32,677 nucleotides of DNA from Candidatus Fermentibacteraceae bacterium (GCA_016936235.1 JAFGPK010000046.1:1-32677), one strand, 5' to 3'; shown: positions 7,412 through 17,187, numbered from the stretch's first letter. Notes: generated by a model not told the origin, from the sequence alone. Translations and numbers: made by a program.

Positions 7412-9160
7412 CTATTCATCGGAGAGTGTCGACAGGTCGCCGACATCTTCGCCCCATTCAATGGCCTTCAGATATCTTCTGACTATCTTTCCCGATCTGG
7501 TCTTCGGCAGTTTGTCGCGATACTCTATCTCCTGCGGCATGGCCAGCGGCGACAGGCGCTTGCGTATGAAGTTCATTATGTCCAGCTCCAGCTCGTCCGA
7601 AGGTTCGTATCCCGGTTTCAGCGTGACGAAAGCCTTGACCACTTCCATATTGACCTCGTCGGGCTTGCCCACGGCAGCCGCCTCCGCTATGGCCTCATGC
7701 TCCACCAGGGCCGATTCGATCTCGAAAGGCCCCACCAGGTGTCCTCCGGTGTTTATCACATCGTCGTCCCTGCCCACGAACCAGAAGTAGCCGTCGGCAT
7801 CGATACTGGCCCTGTCGCCGGAAACGTACCACAGGTTACGGTCCTGCCTCAGGTCCTCCGGCATTGCGTCCTCGGCGGCGCCGACGAACTTGCTGCGGTA
7901 GATATCCGGCTTCTTCCAGTACTGCCTGAACATTGAGGGCCATCCGGGACGGAATGCGATGAGACCCACCTTGCCCGGTTCCTCTATCGGTTCGTGTGTG
8001 GCCAGGTCGAGGACCGCGGCCTCTATCCCGGGAAAAGGCTTGCCCATTGAACCGGGTTTGATCTCCATGCCCGGGTAGTTGCTTATCATCATGGCTCCGG
8101 TCTCGGTCTGCCAGAAGGTGTCATGGAACCTCAGGCCGCCGAAGACCTCGCCGCTCCAGATGACGGCCTCGGGGTTCAGGGGCTCACCCACGGATGCAAG
8201 GTGCCGGAGGGACGACAGGTCGTAGCTCCCGACCACCTCGTCGCCGTCCTTCATCAGCGCCCTGATGGCGGTGGGAGCGGAGTACCATACCGTTATCCTG
8301 TTGTCCTGTATAAATTTGTACCACCTGTTGGATGTGAATCCCGAATCCAGGACGCACTGGGTGGCTCCAAGCGACCAGGGACCGATGATACCGTAGCTGG
8401 TTCCAGTCACCCAGCCGGGATCCGCCGTGCACCAGTAAACGTCATCGTCCCTCAGGTCCAGCACCCAGCTGGTGGTGAGTGCCTGGCCCCAGATGGAGTT
8501 ATGAACGTGCAGGGCACCCTTGGGCTGCCCCGTGGTCCCCGATGTGAAATGCAGCACCGAAGGGGTCTCGGGCCCTGACCTGTACACCTCGAACTCATCG
8601 ATCCTGGGCGCTTCCTCCACATCGAAGAAGATCTCGCCTTCCTTGAGCTTGTCCGGGTTGCCCTCGACGACTATGACCTTCTTCAGCTGAGGAAGCCGGT
8701 CCCTGATCTTGCGAACCTTTCGGACGTGCTTTCCGGTGGTGAGGATGGCCTTTGTGCCGGCACCGGCAAGCCTGACCTCCAGCGATTCGTCACCGAATGC
8801 GGAAAAGAGCGGCTGGGCGATACCCCCCATCTTGAGTATGCCCAGGAACGAAAAGTACAGACTGGGTATCTTGTCCATGAAGATGCATACCCTGTCCCCC
8901 GGCTCTATCCCCTGTTCCGTCAGAAACCTGGCGAACCCGTTGGAATAGGCCTTCAGGTCGTTGAAGGTATATGTGGAGCTCCTGTCTCCGAATCCTTCCC
9001 ATATCAGGGCAGGCTTCTCACCCTTTCCCATCCGGCAGATCCTGTCGGAGCATATGTCCCCGATGTTGAGAAGCTCCCCTTCCTTCCAATTGAGTATTTC
9101 CCCGGCCGTATCCCAGCTGAAATTCCTGATTCTCTTTTCGTAGGATCCGATATTGCTCAA
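7412..9160 (-). CDS. acsA: Acetyl-CoA synthetase-like AMP-forming acid-CoA ligase (AcsA type)
   Basis: This 582-residue enzyme of the ANL superfamily would activate acetate or another short acid with ATP to an acyl-AMP and then the CoA (or carrier) thioester. Motifs in order: LHFTSGTTGQPKGALH (P-loop), YWCTADPGWVTG, SVGEPLNPE, FWQTETG, YVSGDRASIDADGYFWFVGR, and near the end KLPKTRSGKIVRRYLKAIEW, with the catalytic Lys. The overall pattern and the end GDLSTL match the Bacillus AcsA family (about 570 residues) better than long proteobacterial Acs. The start is TTG at 9160, supported by GGAGG seven to eight bases upstream. Lying between acpS and an ACP gene, it may load the carrier protein or supply acetyl-CoA to the KBL enzyme. 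The substrate is inferred from family likeness. Confidence 0.88.
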   Translation of the reverse strand: MSNIGSYEKRIRNFSWDTAGEILNWKEGELLNIGDICSDRICRMGKGEKPALIWEGFGDRSSTYTFNDLKAYSNGFARFLTEQGIEPGDRVCIFMDKIPSLYFSFLGILKMGGIAQPLFSAFGDESLEVRLAGAGTKAILTTGKHVRKVRKIRDRLPQLKKVIVVEGNPDKLKEGEIFFDVEEAPRIDEFEVYRSGPETPSVLHFTSGTTGQPKGALHVHNSIWGQALTTSWVLDLRDDDVYWCTADPGWVTGTSYGIIGPWSLGATQCVLDSGFTSNRWYKFIQDNRITVWYSAPTAIRALMKDGDEVVGSYDLSSLRHLASVGEPLNPEAVIWSGEVFGGLRFHDTFWQTETGAMMISNYPGMEIKPGSMGKPFPGIEAAVLDLATHEPIEEPGKVGLIAFRPGWPSMFRQYWKKPDIYRSKFVGAAEDAMPEDLRQDRNLWYVSGDRASIDADGYFWFVGRDDDVINTGGHLVGPFEIESALVEHEAIAEAAAVGKPDEVNMEVVKAFVTLKPGYEPSDELELDIMNFIRKRLSPLAMPQEIEYRDKLPKTRSGKIVRRYLKAIEWGEDVGDLSTLSDE

Positions 9161-9194
9161 GTGGTCTCCTCCTTTTCTCCGAGCTGAACTGCGT

Positions 9195-9566
9195 TCAGCC
9201 GCATGCAGTTGCGATGGCTATTGCGCTGTTTCCCGTATGACTGATGGACAGGGCCACCAGTTCGATTCCCATTTCACGGGCCCTTTCAAGTGCGGCACCG
9301 CTCAGCTCTATACCCACGGCGCCGGACTCTTCCCTGACCACTTCCACCGTCTTCCACCGGAGACCCTGGGAAAGCCCTGCTCCAAGGGCTTTGAAAACCG
9401 CTTCCTTCGCCGCGAATCTCGCTGCGTAACTCTCCCAGGGCCGGGCCCTTGTAGAGCAGTATTCCTGTTCTCCCGGCAGAAAAAGCTCATCGATCATTCC
9501 GCCGTCGAGGCGGCTCCTGAAAACATCAACATCCACAATATCTATTCCGACACCGATTATTCTCAA
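9195..9566 (-). CDS. acpS: Holo-[acyl-carrier-protein] synthase
   Basis: The product is a 123-residue AcpS-type phosphopantetheinyl transferase. It moves 4'-phosphopantetheine from CoA to the active-site Ser of an ACP. The two diagnostic motifs are present: GVGIDIVDVDVF near the N-terminus (Mg-binding Asp) and ESYAARFAAKEAVFKALG (about 45-62). A SISHTGNSAIAIA strand closes the fold. The length is normal for AcpS. The start appears to be TTG at 9566, with GGAGA about nine bases upstream. It heads the acpS-acsA-acp-kbl operon and so may serve that dedicated ACP as well as the general one. Confidence 0.92.
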   Translation of the reverse strand: MRIIGVGIDIVDVDVFRSRLDGGMIDELFLPGEQEYCSTRARPWESYAARFAAKEAVFKALGAGLSQGLRWKTVEVVREESGAVGIELSGAALERAREMGIELVALSISHTGNSAIAIATACG

Positions 9567-9701
9567 GTAAGCTGTCTCCCAGGCGGTTCTTCATAGGGTA
9601 AAACACACCGCCTAACCTAAACACGTTACGGCGGCCGTGTCCACAGCCCCGGACCAGGTCCTTCACTTGACGCGGGCGCCGCGGGGGAAGATAGAATCGT
9701 C

Positions 9702-11081
9702 ATGGAAAAAGGTCCCCATACAAGGCTCCGCTCCTCCCTGGTGGCTCCAGGCATCCTTGCCGCAGTCACTCTGTGCCTCTTCATTCTCGCGCCGGGGAGC
9801 ATGGATGTTCCTCCCATGGACGATACCTACATTCACCTGGTGTACGGTGAGAGCCTTTTTTCCGGGACTCCGCTGTGCTACGGCGATGCGGGACCTTCTT
9901 CCGGCTTCACGAGTCCCCTCTGGCTGGTCCCCTCTTCCCTCGCCTCCCTGGGAGGGTCCGAAGCAGGACCGCTGATCCTCATGGCGTTTTCCCTGGTCAC
10001 CGCATGCGCCGTCCTGTTCCTCCTCGGTCCGCTGACCTCGGCACTGCTGCTCCTTGCCGGTCCCTTTCTCTTCCATGCGGCCAGCGGCATGGAAACGGCC
10101 CTCTCATGCCTTCTGGTAGTGGCGGTCTGGAGATGGGTACAGGGGGACCGAGTACCGTGGAAGGGGTCCCTGATACTCATGGCCGCTTTCCTGACACGAC
10201 CGGAACTGTCCGTTCTCGTGCTGCCCATGGCCTCGGCCATGGAAAGGAGGACACCCCGCAGGCTCGCGGTCCTTGTCGCTCCCTCCGTTCTCATGGGGAT
10301 CCTGTGGATCCTCTGGAACCTGCATGCCACCGGTATGCCCCTGCCTTCCACGTTCTACGCCAAGCAGCCGGTTTCCTGGTTCACGGCCGCCGGATCCGGT
10401 CTTCCGGGTCTCCTGAAGGGACTCCTCATCACTTCTCCGCTCGTGCTCTTCGCTGCTTTCCTTCACATCATCGACAGTCTCAGGAAGCGCGGCAGACGGG
10501 CCGACAGGACCGCTGTTGCTCTCATACCACTGCTCCTCTTCACTGTGACCCTGGCCCTTCAGCCGAACAGCTACTTCCAGATGCGGTATTACCTTCCTGC
10601 GATCACGGCCTTCGTCATGGCCGCAGGGAGCTGGCTGCAATGCCTGGGAGGCAGAAGGAGAAGACTCAACGCTCTGATACTCGGCATCTCCATGGTCCCC
10701 GGTACGATACTGTTCGCCGGCAGGAGGATTGAAGCATCCGCCGATGTCATGAACATCGATGTGCTCCCGGCGGTCTACCTCAGCGGCACGGCCGGCGGAG
10801 ACGAAACGGTTGCCGCCGCGGATATAGGTGCGCTGGGCTGGATGACGGATCTCGGCATCCTCGACCTCGACGGCCTCGTCACACCGGAGCGGCTTCCGGG
10901 TCCTGAGAGGGCGGGATGGCCCTGGATAGAGGAGAGGGCGGATTACCTCCTGGCATTTCCATCGCAGTACGCGGACCTGGTGGAGCAGAGCGGCGGCTCT
11001 CTTGTTTTCATGGAGGGTTTCGGAAGCCCGGCGGGTGTTATCTGCGGTGAGGATTCCGTAGCCCTCTGGAGGATAGAATAA
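9702..11081 (+). CDS. GT-C-like polytopic membrane glycosyltransferase-type protein
   Basis: This 459-residue protein has about nine to ten predicted membrane helices. A basic N-terminus (residues 1-11) leads into a first helix, after which comes PPMDDTYIHLVYGESL (37-52). An acidic pair just after the first helix is the hallmark of GT-C lipid-dependent glycosyltransferases. GPSSGFTSPLWL (64-75), SGMETALS and LTRPE follow, as in the arabinosyl/mannosyltransferase-like family. The last about 100 residues are soluble and probably periplasmic, including AAADIGALGWMTD. It would use a polyprenyl-linked sugar, but the donor and acceptor are unknown. It is divergent from acpS with 135 bases between, and is followed after 73 bases by a histidine kinase gene. 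A GGGGGAAG stretch precedes the ATG. Confidence 0.75.
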   Translation: MEKGPHTRLRSSLVAPGILAAVTLCLFILAPGSMDVPPMDDTYIHLVYGESLFSGTPLCYGDAGPSSGFTSPLWLVPSSLASLGGSEAGPLILMAFSLVTACAVLFLLGPLTSALLLLAGPFLFHAASGMETALSCLLVVAVWRWVQGDRVPWKGSLILMAAFLTRPELSVLVLPMASAMERRTPRRLAVLVAPSVLMGILWILWNLHATGMPLPSTFYAKQPVSWFTAAGSGLPGLLKGLLITSPLVLFAAFLHIIDSLRKRGRRADRTAVALIPLLLFTVTLALQPNSYFQMRYYLPAITAFVMAAGSWLQCLGGRRRRLNALILGISMVPGTILFAGRRIEASADVMNIDVLPAVYLSGTAGGDETVAAADIGALGWMTDLGILDLDGLVTPERLPGPERAGWPWIEERADYLLAFPSQYADLVEQSGGSLVFMEGFGSPAGVICGEDSVALWRIE

Positions 11082-11154
11082 CTGGACATCATCCCCCTCT
11101 TCCGACTATTGTAGTGAATTCAAACAACTCGGCAGAAACTGAATGCGAGCCTGA

Positions 11155-12363
11155 ATGACAGACGAGGAAAAGCGGACCGTCAATCCTGGAATTATCCAGG
11201 AGAGTATACCCAGTCCGGGTAACAGGTTCGTCATCATCTGTGTCCTTGTGATAGCGTTCGTTCTGCTCAGCGCGTATTTCCAGCTTGATCGCCACCAGGC
11301 CATCGGCTACTCCCACTTCGCCTACGTGCCGATCATCTTCGCTGGTTTCTGGTGGGGCAGGAAGGCCGTGATAGTAGCCCTGATCCTGGGTGTGGACGTG
11401 ATTGTGTTCAGCCTGGTATCGAATTCGGGCGCTCCCGTATGGGCGGACCTCGTCCGCGCACTGGCTTTCCTTATTGTTGCCTTCGTGATAGGCGAACTGA
11501 GCAACGAGCTCATAAAGACGCACAGGGCACTGCAGGAGAGGGAGGAAAGACTCCGGAAGACCAACGCCTCCCTGAGGAAGTTCGCCAAGCTCAGACGTGC
11601 TTTCCTTCACATAGCGATACACGACATGAAGTCACCTGTATCCGCCACCGTAATGCTTCTCCACAGTCTTCAGACCCTCCTCGGCGACGCGCTTACCGAG
11701 CAGCAGGAACACATCATCGGCAGGATGCACGCAAGGCTGGAGGAGGCCACCTACTTCCTCGGGGATTTCCAGCTCTTCGCCCAGCTCGAGGACCCTTCGG
11801 AGATAGGGAAGCAGGCGGTGGAACTGAACCTCAACAGCATGATATCCGAGGTGGTGCAGGGCAACACCGACCTCGCCCAGGAGAGGGATCAGATACTGGA
11901 TACCGACCTGGACACGGACCTTCCCCTGACAGGCGGTGTCGAGAGGCTCCTTCGGGAAGTGATCAGCAACCTCATCACGAATGCCATCAAATACACGCCC
12001 GAGGGAGGGCACATCACCGTAAGAAGCCTGACCAAGGGCAGCTCCATAGTATCGGTGGAGGTGGAGGACAACGGCATAGGCATCTCACCGGAGAACCAGA
12101 AGATGCTCTTCAGGGAGTTCGTCAGGATCAAGGACAACGATGTGGACGGCCAGAAGGTGGGCGGCATAGGCCTCGGACTGTCCATCGTCAAACGCATCAT
12201 AGATATGCACGGAGGAAGGGTCTACGTCATAAGCGCGCCTGGCAGGGGCAGCATATTCGGCTTCGACCTTCGTGTGCTCCCTACGGACGACGGTCCCCTT
12301 ATTAGACCCGGGAGAAAGGTCACACCGGAACAGGAACCTCAGGAAGGATACATACCCGAATAG
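11155..12363 (+). CDS. Membrane-bound sensor histidine kinase
   Basis: This 402-residue kinase has four membrane helices in residues about 24-112 with very short loops, so the signal is probably sensed in or at the membrane. A coiled-coil region (about 115-148) precedes the dimerisation/phosphoacceptor domain with H-box AIHDMKSP (His156). The ATPase domain has an N-box VISNLITNAIKY (269-280), G1 EDNGIGI (304-310), F-box MLFREFVRI and G2 GGIGLGLSIV (336-345). All key residues are present, so it should be active. No response regulator is encoded next to it, so it is an orphan in this window. The 3' end lies 9 bases from the convergent hypE stop. The Shine-Dalgarno is weak, but another ATG at 11142 runs straight into a stop. 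Confidence 0.9.
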   Translation: MTDEEKRTVNPGIIQESIPSPGNRFVIICVLVIAFVLLSAYFQLDRHQAIGYSHFAYVPIIFAGFWWGRKAVIVALILGVDVIVFSLVSNSGAPVWADLVRALAFLIVAFVIGELSNELIKTHRALQEREERLRKTNASLRKFAKLRRAFLHIAIHDMKSPVSATVMLLHSLQTLLGDALTEQQEHIIGRMHARLEEATYFLGDFQLFAQLEDPSEIGKQAVELNLNSMISEVVQGNTDLAQERDQILDTDLDTDLPLTGGVERLLREVISNLITNAIKYTPEGGHITVRSLTKGSSIVSVEVEDNGIGISPENQKMLFREFVRIKDNDVDGQKVGGIGLGLSIVKRIIDMHGGRVYVISAPGRGSIFGFDLRVLPTDDGPLIRPGRKVTPEQEPQEGYIPE

Positions 12364-12372
12364 GGTACATAG

Positions 12373-13422
12373 TCAGCAGATCCTTGGAAGCTGCTCCCCG
12401 CTTATCATGTCCACTATCCTGCCCGAACCGATAACGCTGGTCATGGTCACACCCGAGGAGGACCTTTCGGTCACCGAACCGATTACAGCAGAATCACATC
12501 CGTCACTGTGTCCTCTCAGGATCTCCACAGCCCCGGGCGCTTCTTCAGGGGGCAGTATGACGACGAACCTGCCTTCATTCGGTACGTAGAGGGGATCGAA
12601 ACCCAGTAGTTCGCAGGCACCGGTGACATCTTCACGAACGGGTATCGAATCCTCCTCCATGGTGATGGAAAGACCCGAGCCTGCAGCAATCTCGTTCAGC
12701 CCGCTGGCCAGCCCTCCCCGCGTCAGGTCCCTCATGCAGTGTACTTCCAGTCCCGCCTCCAGGAGGTCCCGGACCATGAGGTGAAGGGGGGCCAGGTCGC
12801 TTCTTATGGGGCTTTCCAGCCTGATCCCCTCCCGAAGGGCCATGATGGCCATCCCGTGCCTTCCTATGTCACCGCTGAGCACCACTGAATCCCCTTCACG
12901 TACCCTTGATGGAGAGATGCTTACACCATGAAGCACGGTTCCGATACCTGAAGTATTGATGTAGATACCGTCGCCTTTTCCCCTGTCCACCACCTTCGTA
13001 TCCCCCGTCACTATGGAGACTCCGGTCCGGACGGCGGCCTCCGCCATGGAAAGAACCACCCTCCACAGCGTTTCCATGGGAAGACCTTCTTCAAGGATGA
13101 ATCCAGTCGACATCCAGCGCGCCATCGCGCCGCACATGGCAAGGTCGTTCACAGTACCATACACTGATAGGGTACCTATATCGCCCCCCGGAAAGAACAG
13201 GGGGGTGATAACGTGGGAATCGGTTGCGTAGGCCAGCTTTCCGCCGGGATGGTCGAAGACGGCTCCGTCGTGCTTCTCGTTCAGCAGCGGATTGGAGAAG
13301 GCCCTTATCATCATCCTGTCGATAAGGCTGTTCATCAGCCTTCCCCCTCCCCCATGGGCCATTGTCACTGCGGGGTATTCGGAGATGGGGATGGGGCATT
13401 CCATTATCGGGAGTTCATTCAT
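12373..13422 (-). CDS. hypE: Hydrogenase maturation protein HypE
   Basis: HypE (349 residues) takes the carbamoyl group from HypF on its C-terminal Cys and dehydrates it with ATP to a thiocyanate, the source of the CN ligands of the NiFe centre. The diagnostic C-terminal tail PRIC is present, with Cys349 as last residue. The AIR-synthase-like fold shows [13 protein letters not shown] near the N-terminus, then [34 protein letters not shown] and [17 protein letters not shown]. The start overlaps the end of hypD by eight bases, and it is the last gene of hypF-hypC-hypD-hypE. Confidence 0.97.
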   Translation of the reverse strand: MNELPIMECPIPISEYPAVTMAHGGGGRLMNSLIDRMMIRAFSNPLLNEKHDGAVFDHPGGKLAYATDSHVITPLFFPGGDIGTLSVYGTVNDLAMCGAMARWMSTGFILEEGLPMETLWRVVLSMAEAAVRTGVSIVTGDTKVVDRGKGDGIYINTSGIGTVLHGVSISPSRVREGDSVVLSGDIGRHGMAIMALREGIRLESPIRSDLAPLHLMVRDLLEAGLEVHCMRDLTRGGLASGLNEIAAGSGLSITMEEDSIPVREDVTGACELLGFDPLYVPNEGRFVVILPPEEAPGAVEILRGHSDGCDSAVIGSVTERSSSGVTMTSVIGSGRIVDMISGEQLPRIC

Positions 13423-14515
13423 CCTGCTTCCTTACATGCCTGTAGCGATAATATGCCGAGCAGGCCCCCTCGGATGAGACCATTGGCGCGCCCAGGGGAT
13501 GCTCGGGCGTGCACTCGCCTCCGAACGCGGGACACTGGTCAGGCTTTCTGTTCCCTCTGAGGACCTCGCCCGAGATGCACTCGCCGGATTCCTCCACCTG
13601 GATATGGCCGACACCGAATCTCAGGCCGGCGTCGAGATCCCTGAAGCCGGATCTCAACTGCAGACCGCTCCCGGGAATCTCGCCGAGTCCCCTCCACTTC
13701 CTGTCGGTGACGGTGAACACCTCCCTGATCATGTCCACGGCCGCCGTGTTTCCCTTTCTGCTAACTGCCCTGAGGTACTGGTTCTCGACTTTGCATGTAC
13801 CCCCCTCCAGCTGTCTTACGCACATATGGATGCCTTCCAGGATATCAAGGGGCTCGAACCCGGTAACGACGATGGGGACTCCGTAACGGGAAGCTATTGG
13901 CTCGTACTCCTCGTATCCCATCACGGAGCATACATGGCCCGCAGCGAGGAATCCGTCAACGGAGCATCCGGGGCTGGAGAGGACCGCCTCGATAGCCGGA
14001 GGCACGAGGACATGGGAAACCAGCATGGAGAAGTTCTCCAGACCGAGCCGCCTTGCCTGGAGTACCGCCGCCGCGGTGACAGGAGCCGTGGTCTCGAAAC
14101 CGACGGCGAAGAAGACCACCTGTCTTTCGGGATTGGCTGAGGCTATGGAAACGGCGTCCATCGGTGAGTAGACCATTCTTACATCGCCTCCGGCCGCTCT
14201 GACTCCAAGGAGGTCCGAGACGCTGCCCGGGACCCTGAGCATGTCCCCGAAGGAGCAGAATATCACGCCCTCCATTCCGGCTATGAGGACCGCCTGGTCC
14301 ACCAGTTCGACGGGAGTGACACAGACAGGGCACCCGGGGCCGTGTATGAGTTCAAGGTCCTCCGGAAGAAGCTGGTCTATGCCGTATTTGAGGATGGAAT
14401 GCGTCTGCCCTCCGCACACTTCCATGATGTTCCAGCCGCGGGTAGCGGCTTCGCTGATCAAACGGGAGAACTCCATCGCCGCGTTCCTGTCGCGATACTC
14501 GGATACGAACTTCAA
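13415..14515 (-). CDS. hypD: Hydrogenase maturation protein HypD
   Basis: HypD (366 residues) is the iron-sulfur scaffold that, with HypC, assembles the Fe(CN)2CO unit. The three signature regions are there: [11 protein letters not shown] (Cys34), [11 protein letters not shown] (Cys62, Cys65), and [13 protein letters not shown]. The C-terminal part carries the [4Fe-4S] cysteines, with [27 protein letters not shown] spacing and a final GACSAYYRY. It overlaps hypC by four bases (ATGA) and hypE by eight, so the three are translationally coupled. This gene is unrelated to the glycyl radical enzyme at 18246-20600, which is also called HypD in some literature. Confidence 0.97.
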   Translation of the reverse strand: MKFVSEYRDRNAAMEFSRLISEAATRGWNIMEVCGGQTHSILKYGIDQLLPEDLELIHGPGCPVCVTPVELVDQAVLIAGMEGVIFCSFGDMLRVPGSVSDLLGVRAAGGDVRMVYSPMDAVSIASANPERQVVFFAVGFETTAPVTAAAVLQARRLGLENFSMLVSHVLVPPAIEAVLSSPGCSVDGFLAAGHVCSVMGYEEYEPIASRYGVPIVVTGFEPLDILEGIHMCVRQLEGGTCKVENQYLRAVSRKGNTAAVDMIREVFTVTDRKWRGLGEIPGSGLQLRSGFRDLDAGLRFGVGHIQVEESGECISGEVLRGNRKPDQCPAFGGECTPEHPLGAPMVSSEGACSAYYRYRHVRKQDE

Positions 14516-14781
14516 TGCCCCGCCGTCTCTTCCTCGAGTTCGGACCTGCCCATGTCCGAGATCTGCCTCAGGTAATCGAAGACCTCGAATGCCTCCTCCT
14601 CGTTGAGCTTGTTCAGCGCGAATCCCGCATGGACGATAACCCAGTCGCCGACTGCGGGATCCTTTATCCCTGCAAGGTTCACCTGGCGCAGCACCCCTCC
14701 GAAACTCACGCTCCCCGTAAGGAATATCGGATCCTCACCTTCCGTTATCCGCTCTATTCTGCCGGGCACTCCAAGGCACAT
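14512..14781 (-). CDS. hypC: Hydrogenase maturation chaperone HypC
   Basis: HypC (89 residues) carries iron to HypD and then escorts the Fe(CN)2CO unit to the large-subunit precursor. It starts with the invariant MCLGVPG (Cys2 is the essential ligand) and has [21 protein letters not shown], typical of HypC/HybG (here quoted only by its ends: [13 protein letters not shown]). The start lies 14 bases after hypF and the end overlaps hypD by four bases. Confidence 0.96.
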   Translation of the reverse strand: MCLGVPGRIERITEGEDPIFLTGSVSFGGVLRQVNLAGIKDPAVGDWVIVHAGFALNKLNEEEAFEVFDYLRQISDMGRSELEEETAGH

Positions 14782-14795
14782 GACACAGTCTCCAA

Positions 14796-17075
14796 TCAGT
14801 CTTCGTCAAGATTCATGAGCGCCGCCAGTACCTGACCCGGAGCTATTCCCCCGTCATTCGACGGCAGTTGGTGATGGACCACGGGCTTGAATCCCGTCCG
14901 CTCCAGGGCGGCGCACGTCCTTTCCAGCAGGTAACTGTTCTGGAAACAGCCGCCGCTCAGAAGAACCTGCTTCTCGCCTGTCTCTTCCGAGATCCTGACT
15001 ACGACCCCGGAAAGGGTATTGTGGAACTTAGCTGAAATCAGCCCCGTATCCAACCCCTTGTCCCGGTCTTCCAGGATACCCAGGATCATGGGCGCCCAGT
15101 CAACGATCATCAGGCCCATGTCCTCCTCGAGCAGGAAAGGGTACGTATCGTCCGTCTCGAGGCCCTTTATGCAGTGCTCCAGCTCCATGGCCGCCTGGGC
15201 CTCGAACTCGAGCCTCTGGCGCAGACCGAGTATGGATGCCACCGCGTCGAAGAGCCTTCCCACGCTGGATGTGAGCGGGGAGTTCAATCCGCCGTCCATC
15301 ATTCCGTACAGTGTCATCAGCTCGCCTTCCGTGAAGGTACCCGGGAGCAGCACCGAAGCGGGATCGTCCAGCAGCTGTCTTAACGCACCCAGCGCGGATC
15401 TCCTGGGTTCCTTCACGGCAGCTTCACCGCCGGGCAGTCGGAATTGCCTGAACCGGGCCACCCGTTCCGCACCGTCCGCGCGGAAACGGAAGAACTCCCC
15501 GCCCCATATCGTGCCGTCGGGACCGTATCCCGTGCCGTCCCAGGCGACGCCGAGCAGGGGAGGTCTCGCACCGCTGTCCAGCATGCAGGAGTAGATGTGG
15601 GCTTCGTGATGCTGAACGGGATACACCTCCAGCCCCGATTCCCTGGCCCTGACCGAAGAGAGGTAGTCCGGATGCATGTCGCAGGCAGCCATGGAGGGGC
15701 TGGCCCTGTAGAGCTCCTCTATGCTGTTCCTCACCTCATCGAAGGCGTTCATCGCCTGCGGTGTCTCCAGGTCGCCGATGTGCTGGCTCACGAAGATATT
15801 GCTCCCCACCGACAGGGCCAGTGTATTCTTGAGGTGGGCGCCTGTGGCGAGTACGGATCTTCCCGGGCAATGGGACCCCATCATATGGGACCCCAAGGGG
15901 AGTGGGGCGTATCCCCTGGCTCTCCTGAGGACCATCTCCCCGCCCCTGAATATCCTGATGATGGAATCGTCCACATGACGTGCGATGGGCCTGTCATGGA
16001 CAAGGAAAAGGTCGGCGAGTCCGGACAGCCTGATCAGCGCCTCCCTCTCGTCGGTGCATATGGGTTCATCTGCGAGGTTTCCGCTGGTGGCCACGACGGG
16101 TCTGCCCAGCTCTTTCATGAGGAGCAGGTGAAGCGGTGTGTAGGGAAGCATCACACCGAGTTCCGAGTTGCCCGGAGCCACCAGTTCCGACACGGCTTCT
16201 TCCATGGGAAGCACTCCGCCCTTCCTGAGAAGGACTATGGGAGCCCGCGGCGAACGGAGCGCCTCATCCTCCCCCGGTGATACCTCGCACACGCGAAGGA
16301 CAGCTTCAGCATCGGGGAACATCAGGGCGAAGGGCTTCATCTTCCTGCCCTTCCGCTCCCGCAGAGTCCTTACGGGTCCGTCACGGTCGGCGCGAACCAT
16401 CAGGTGGAAGCCTCCCAGGCCCTTCACAGCCACTACACCGCCTTCGAGGATCTCCGCCACCGCCCCTATGAGCGCCCCTTCCCTCCGGGCGATGACGACA
16501 CCGGAATGGTCCCAGAGCTCCAGATGCGGACCGCATGCGGGGCAGGCGTTGGGCTGGGCGTGGAACCTTCTGTCCATGGGATCCTCGTACTCGCTCCTGC
16601 ATTCCGGACACATCTCGAATCCCGACATCGTCGTGGATCGCCTGTCGTAGGGAATGGACCTGATGATGGAATACCTCGGGCCGCAGTTGGTGCAGTTGGT
16701 GAAGGGATACCTGTACCTGCGGTCCCCGGGATCGAATATCTCCCCGGCGCAATCGGGACAGGTGGCCATGTCGGGCAGGACAAGGGCTTCCCTTCTTCCC
16801 CCCGTGCTCTTCCTTATCTCGAATCCACTGACTCCCACGGGTTCGAGTAATTCCCGCCGCACTTCCTGAACCATGGCAAGAGGAGGTTTCCGGGCAACGA
16901 CCGCTTCGGCGAAACTGTCGAGTATCCCCTCCTCCCCCTCCACCTCGAGGATAACACCGCCCGACGTGTTGGAAACCCAGCCCAAAAGGCCATACTGCAG
17001 GGCAAGCCTGTAGATGAAGGGTCGGAAACCCACCCCCTGAACCGCTCCACTGATCTCTAGGCGAAGTCTTCGCAT
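14796..17075 (-). CDS. hypF: Carbamoyltransferase HypF
   Basis: HypF (759 residues) converts carbamoyl phosphate to a carbamoyl-adenylate and passes the carbamoyl group to HypE. Domains in order: acylphosphatase (1-90, SGAVQGVGFRPFIYRLAL), two zinc-finger-like units with four CxxC pairs (Cys106/109, 128/131, 156/159, 178/181), a YrdC-like domain (about 195-380, with VVAVKGLGGFHLM), and a Kae1-like carbamoyltransferase domain (about 390-759, with VQHHEAHIYSCML, VAWDGTGYGPDGTIWGGEF and LLSGGCFQNSYL). The length is normal. GGAAG lies six bases before the ATG. It is the first gene of hypFCDE and is divergent from hypA across a 112-base gap. Confidence 0.97.
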   Translation of the reverse strand: MRRLRLEISGAVQGVGFRPFIYRLALQYGLLGWVSNTSGGVILEVEGEEGILDSFAEAVVARKPPLAMVQEVRRELLEPVGVSGFEIRKSTGGRREALVLPDMATCPDCAGEIFDPGDRRYRYPFTNCTNCGPRYSIIRSIPYDRRSTTMSGFEMCPECRSEYEDPMDRRFHAQPNACPACGPHLELWDHSGVVIARREGALIGAVAEILEGGVVAVKGLGGFHLMVRADRDGPVRTLRERKGRKMKPFALMFPDAEAVLRVCEVSPGEDEALRSPRAPIVLLRKGGVLPMEEAVSELVAPGNSELGVMLPYTPLHLLLMKELGRPVVATSGNLADEPICTDEREALIRLSGLADLFLVHDRPIARHVDDSIIRIFRGGEMVLRRARGYAPLPLGSHMMGSHCPGRSVLATGAHLKNTLALSVGSNIFVSQHIGDLETPQAMNAFDEVRNSIEELYRASPSMAACDMHPDYLSSVRARESGLEVYPVQHHEAHIYSCMLDSGARPPLLGVAWDGTGYGPDGTIWGGEFFRFRADGAERVARFRQFRLPGGEAAVKEPRRSALGALRQLLDDPASVLLPGTFTEGELMTLYGMMDGGLNSPLTSSVGRLFDAVASILGLRQRLEFEAQAAMELEHCIKGLETDDTYPFLLEEDMGLMIVDWAPMILGILEDRDKGLDTGLISAKFHNTLSGVVVRISEETGEKQVLLSGGCFQNSYLLERTCAALERTGFKPVVHHQLPSNDGGIAPGQVLAALMNLDED

Positions 17076-17103
17076 GATATCTTCCGGAAATGAAACGCCG
17101 TTA

Positions 17104-17131
17104 TTGACATGATGACCGCAGGTTATATTCT
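17104..17131 (+). promoter_or_regulatory. Candidate sigma70-type promoter for hypAB
   Basis: A perfect TTGACA at 17104-17109 is followed after 16 bases by TATTCT (17126-17131, four of six matching the consensus). A start near 17138 would leave a leader of about 50 bases before the hypA GTG. It lies in the hypF/hypA divergent gap. No matching strong promoter was seen for hypF on the other strand. Confidence 0.42.
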
Positions 17132-17187
17132 ACCACTCTGAACCCGGTCGCACCACTTTGGTTCCTCTGACGGAAGGCGGTCTGCCC

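Noticed and set aside
5845..7482. Plus-strand open frame of 545 codons opposite kbl and acp
   Set aside because: The minus strand encodes an unmistakable KBL enzyme and ACP with strong ribosome binding sites. The plus frame has no recognisable domain.
9667..9697. TTGACG - 19 bases - TAGAAT before the GT-C-like gene
   Set aside because: The spacing is too long and the start would lie at the ATG, giving a leaderless message although a GGGGGAAG site is present.
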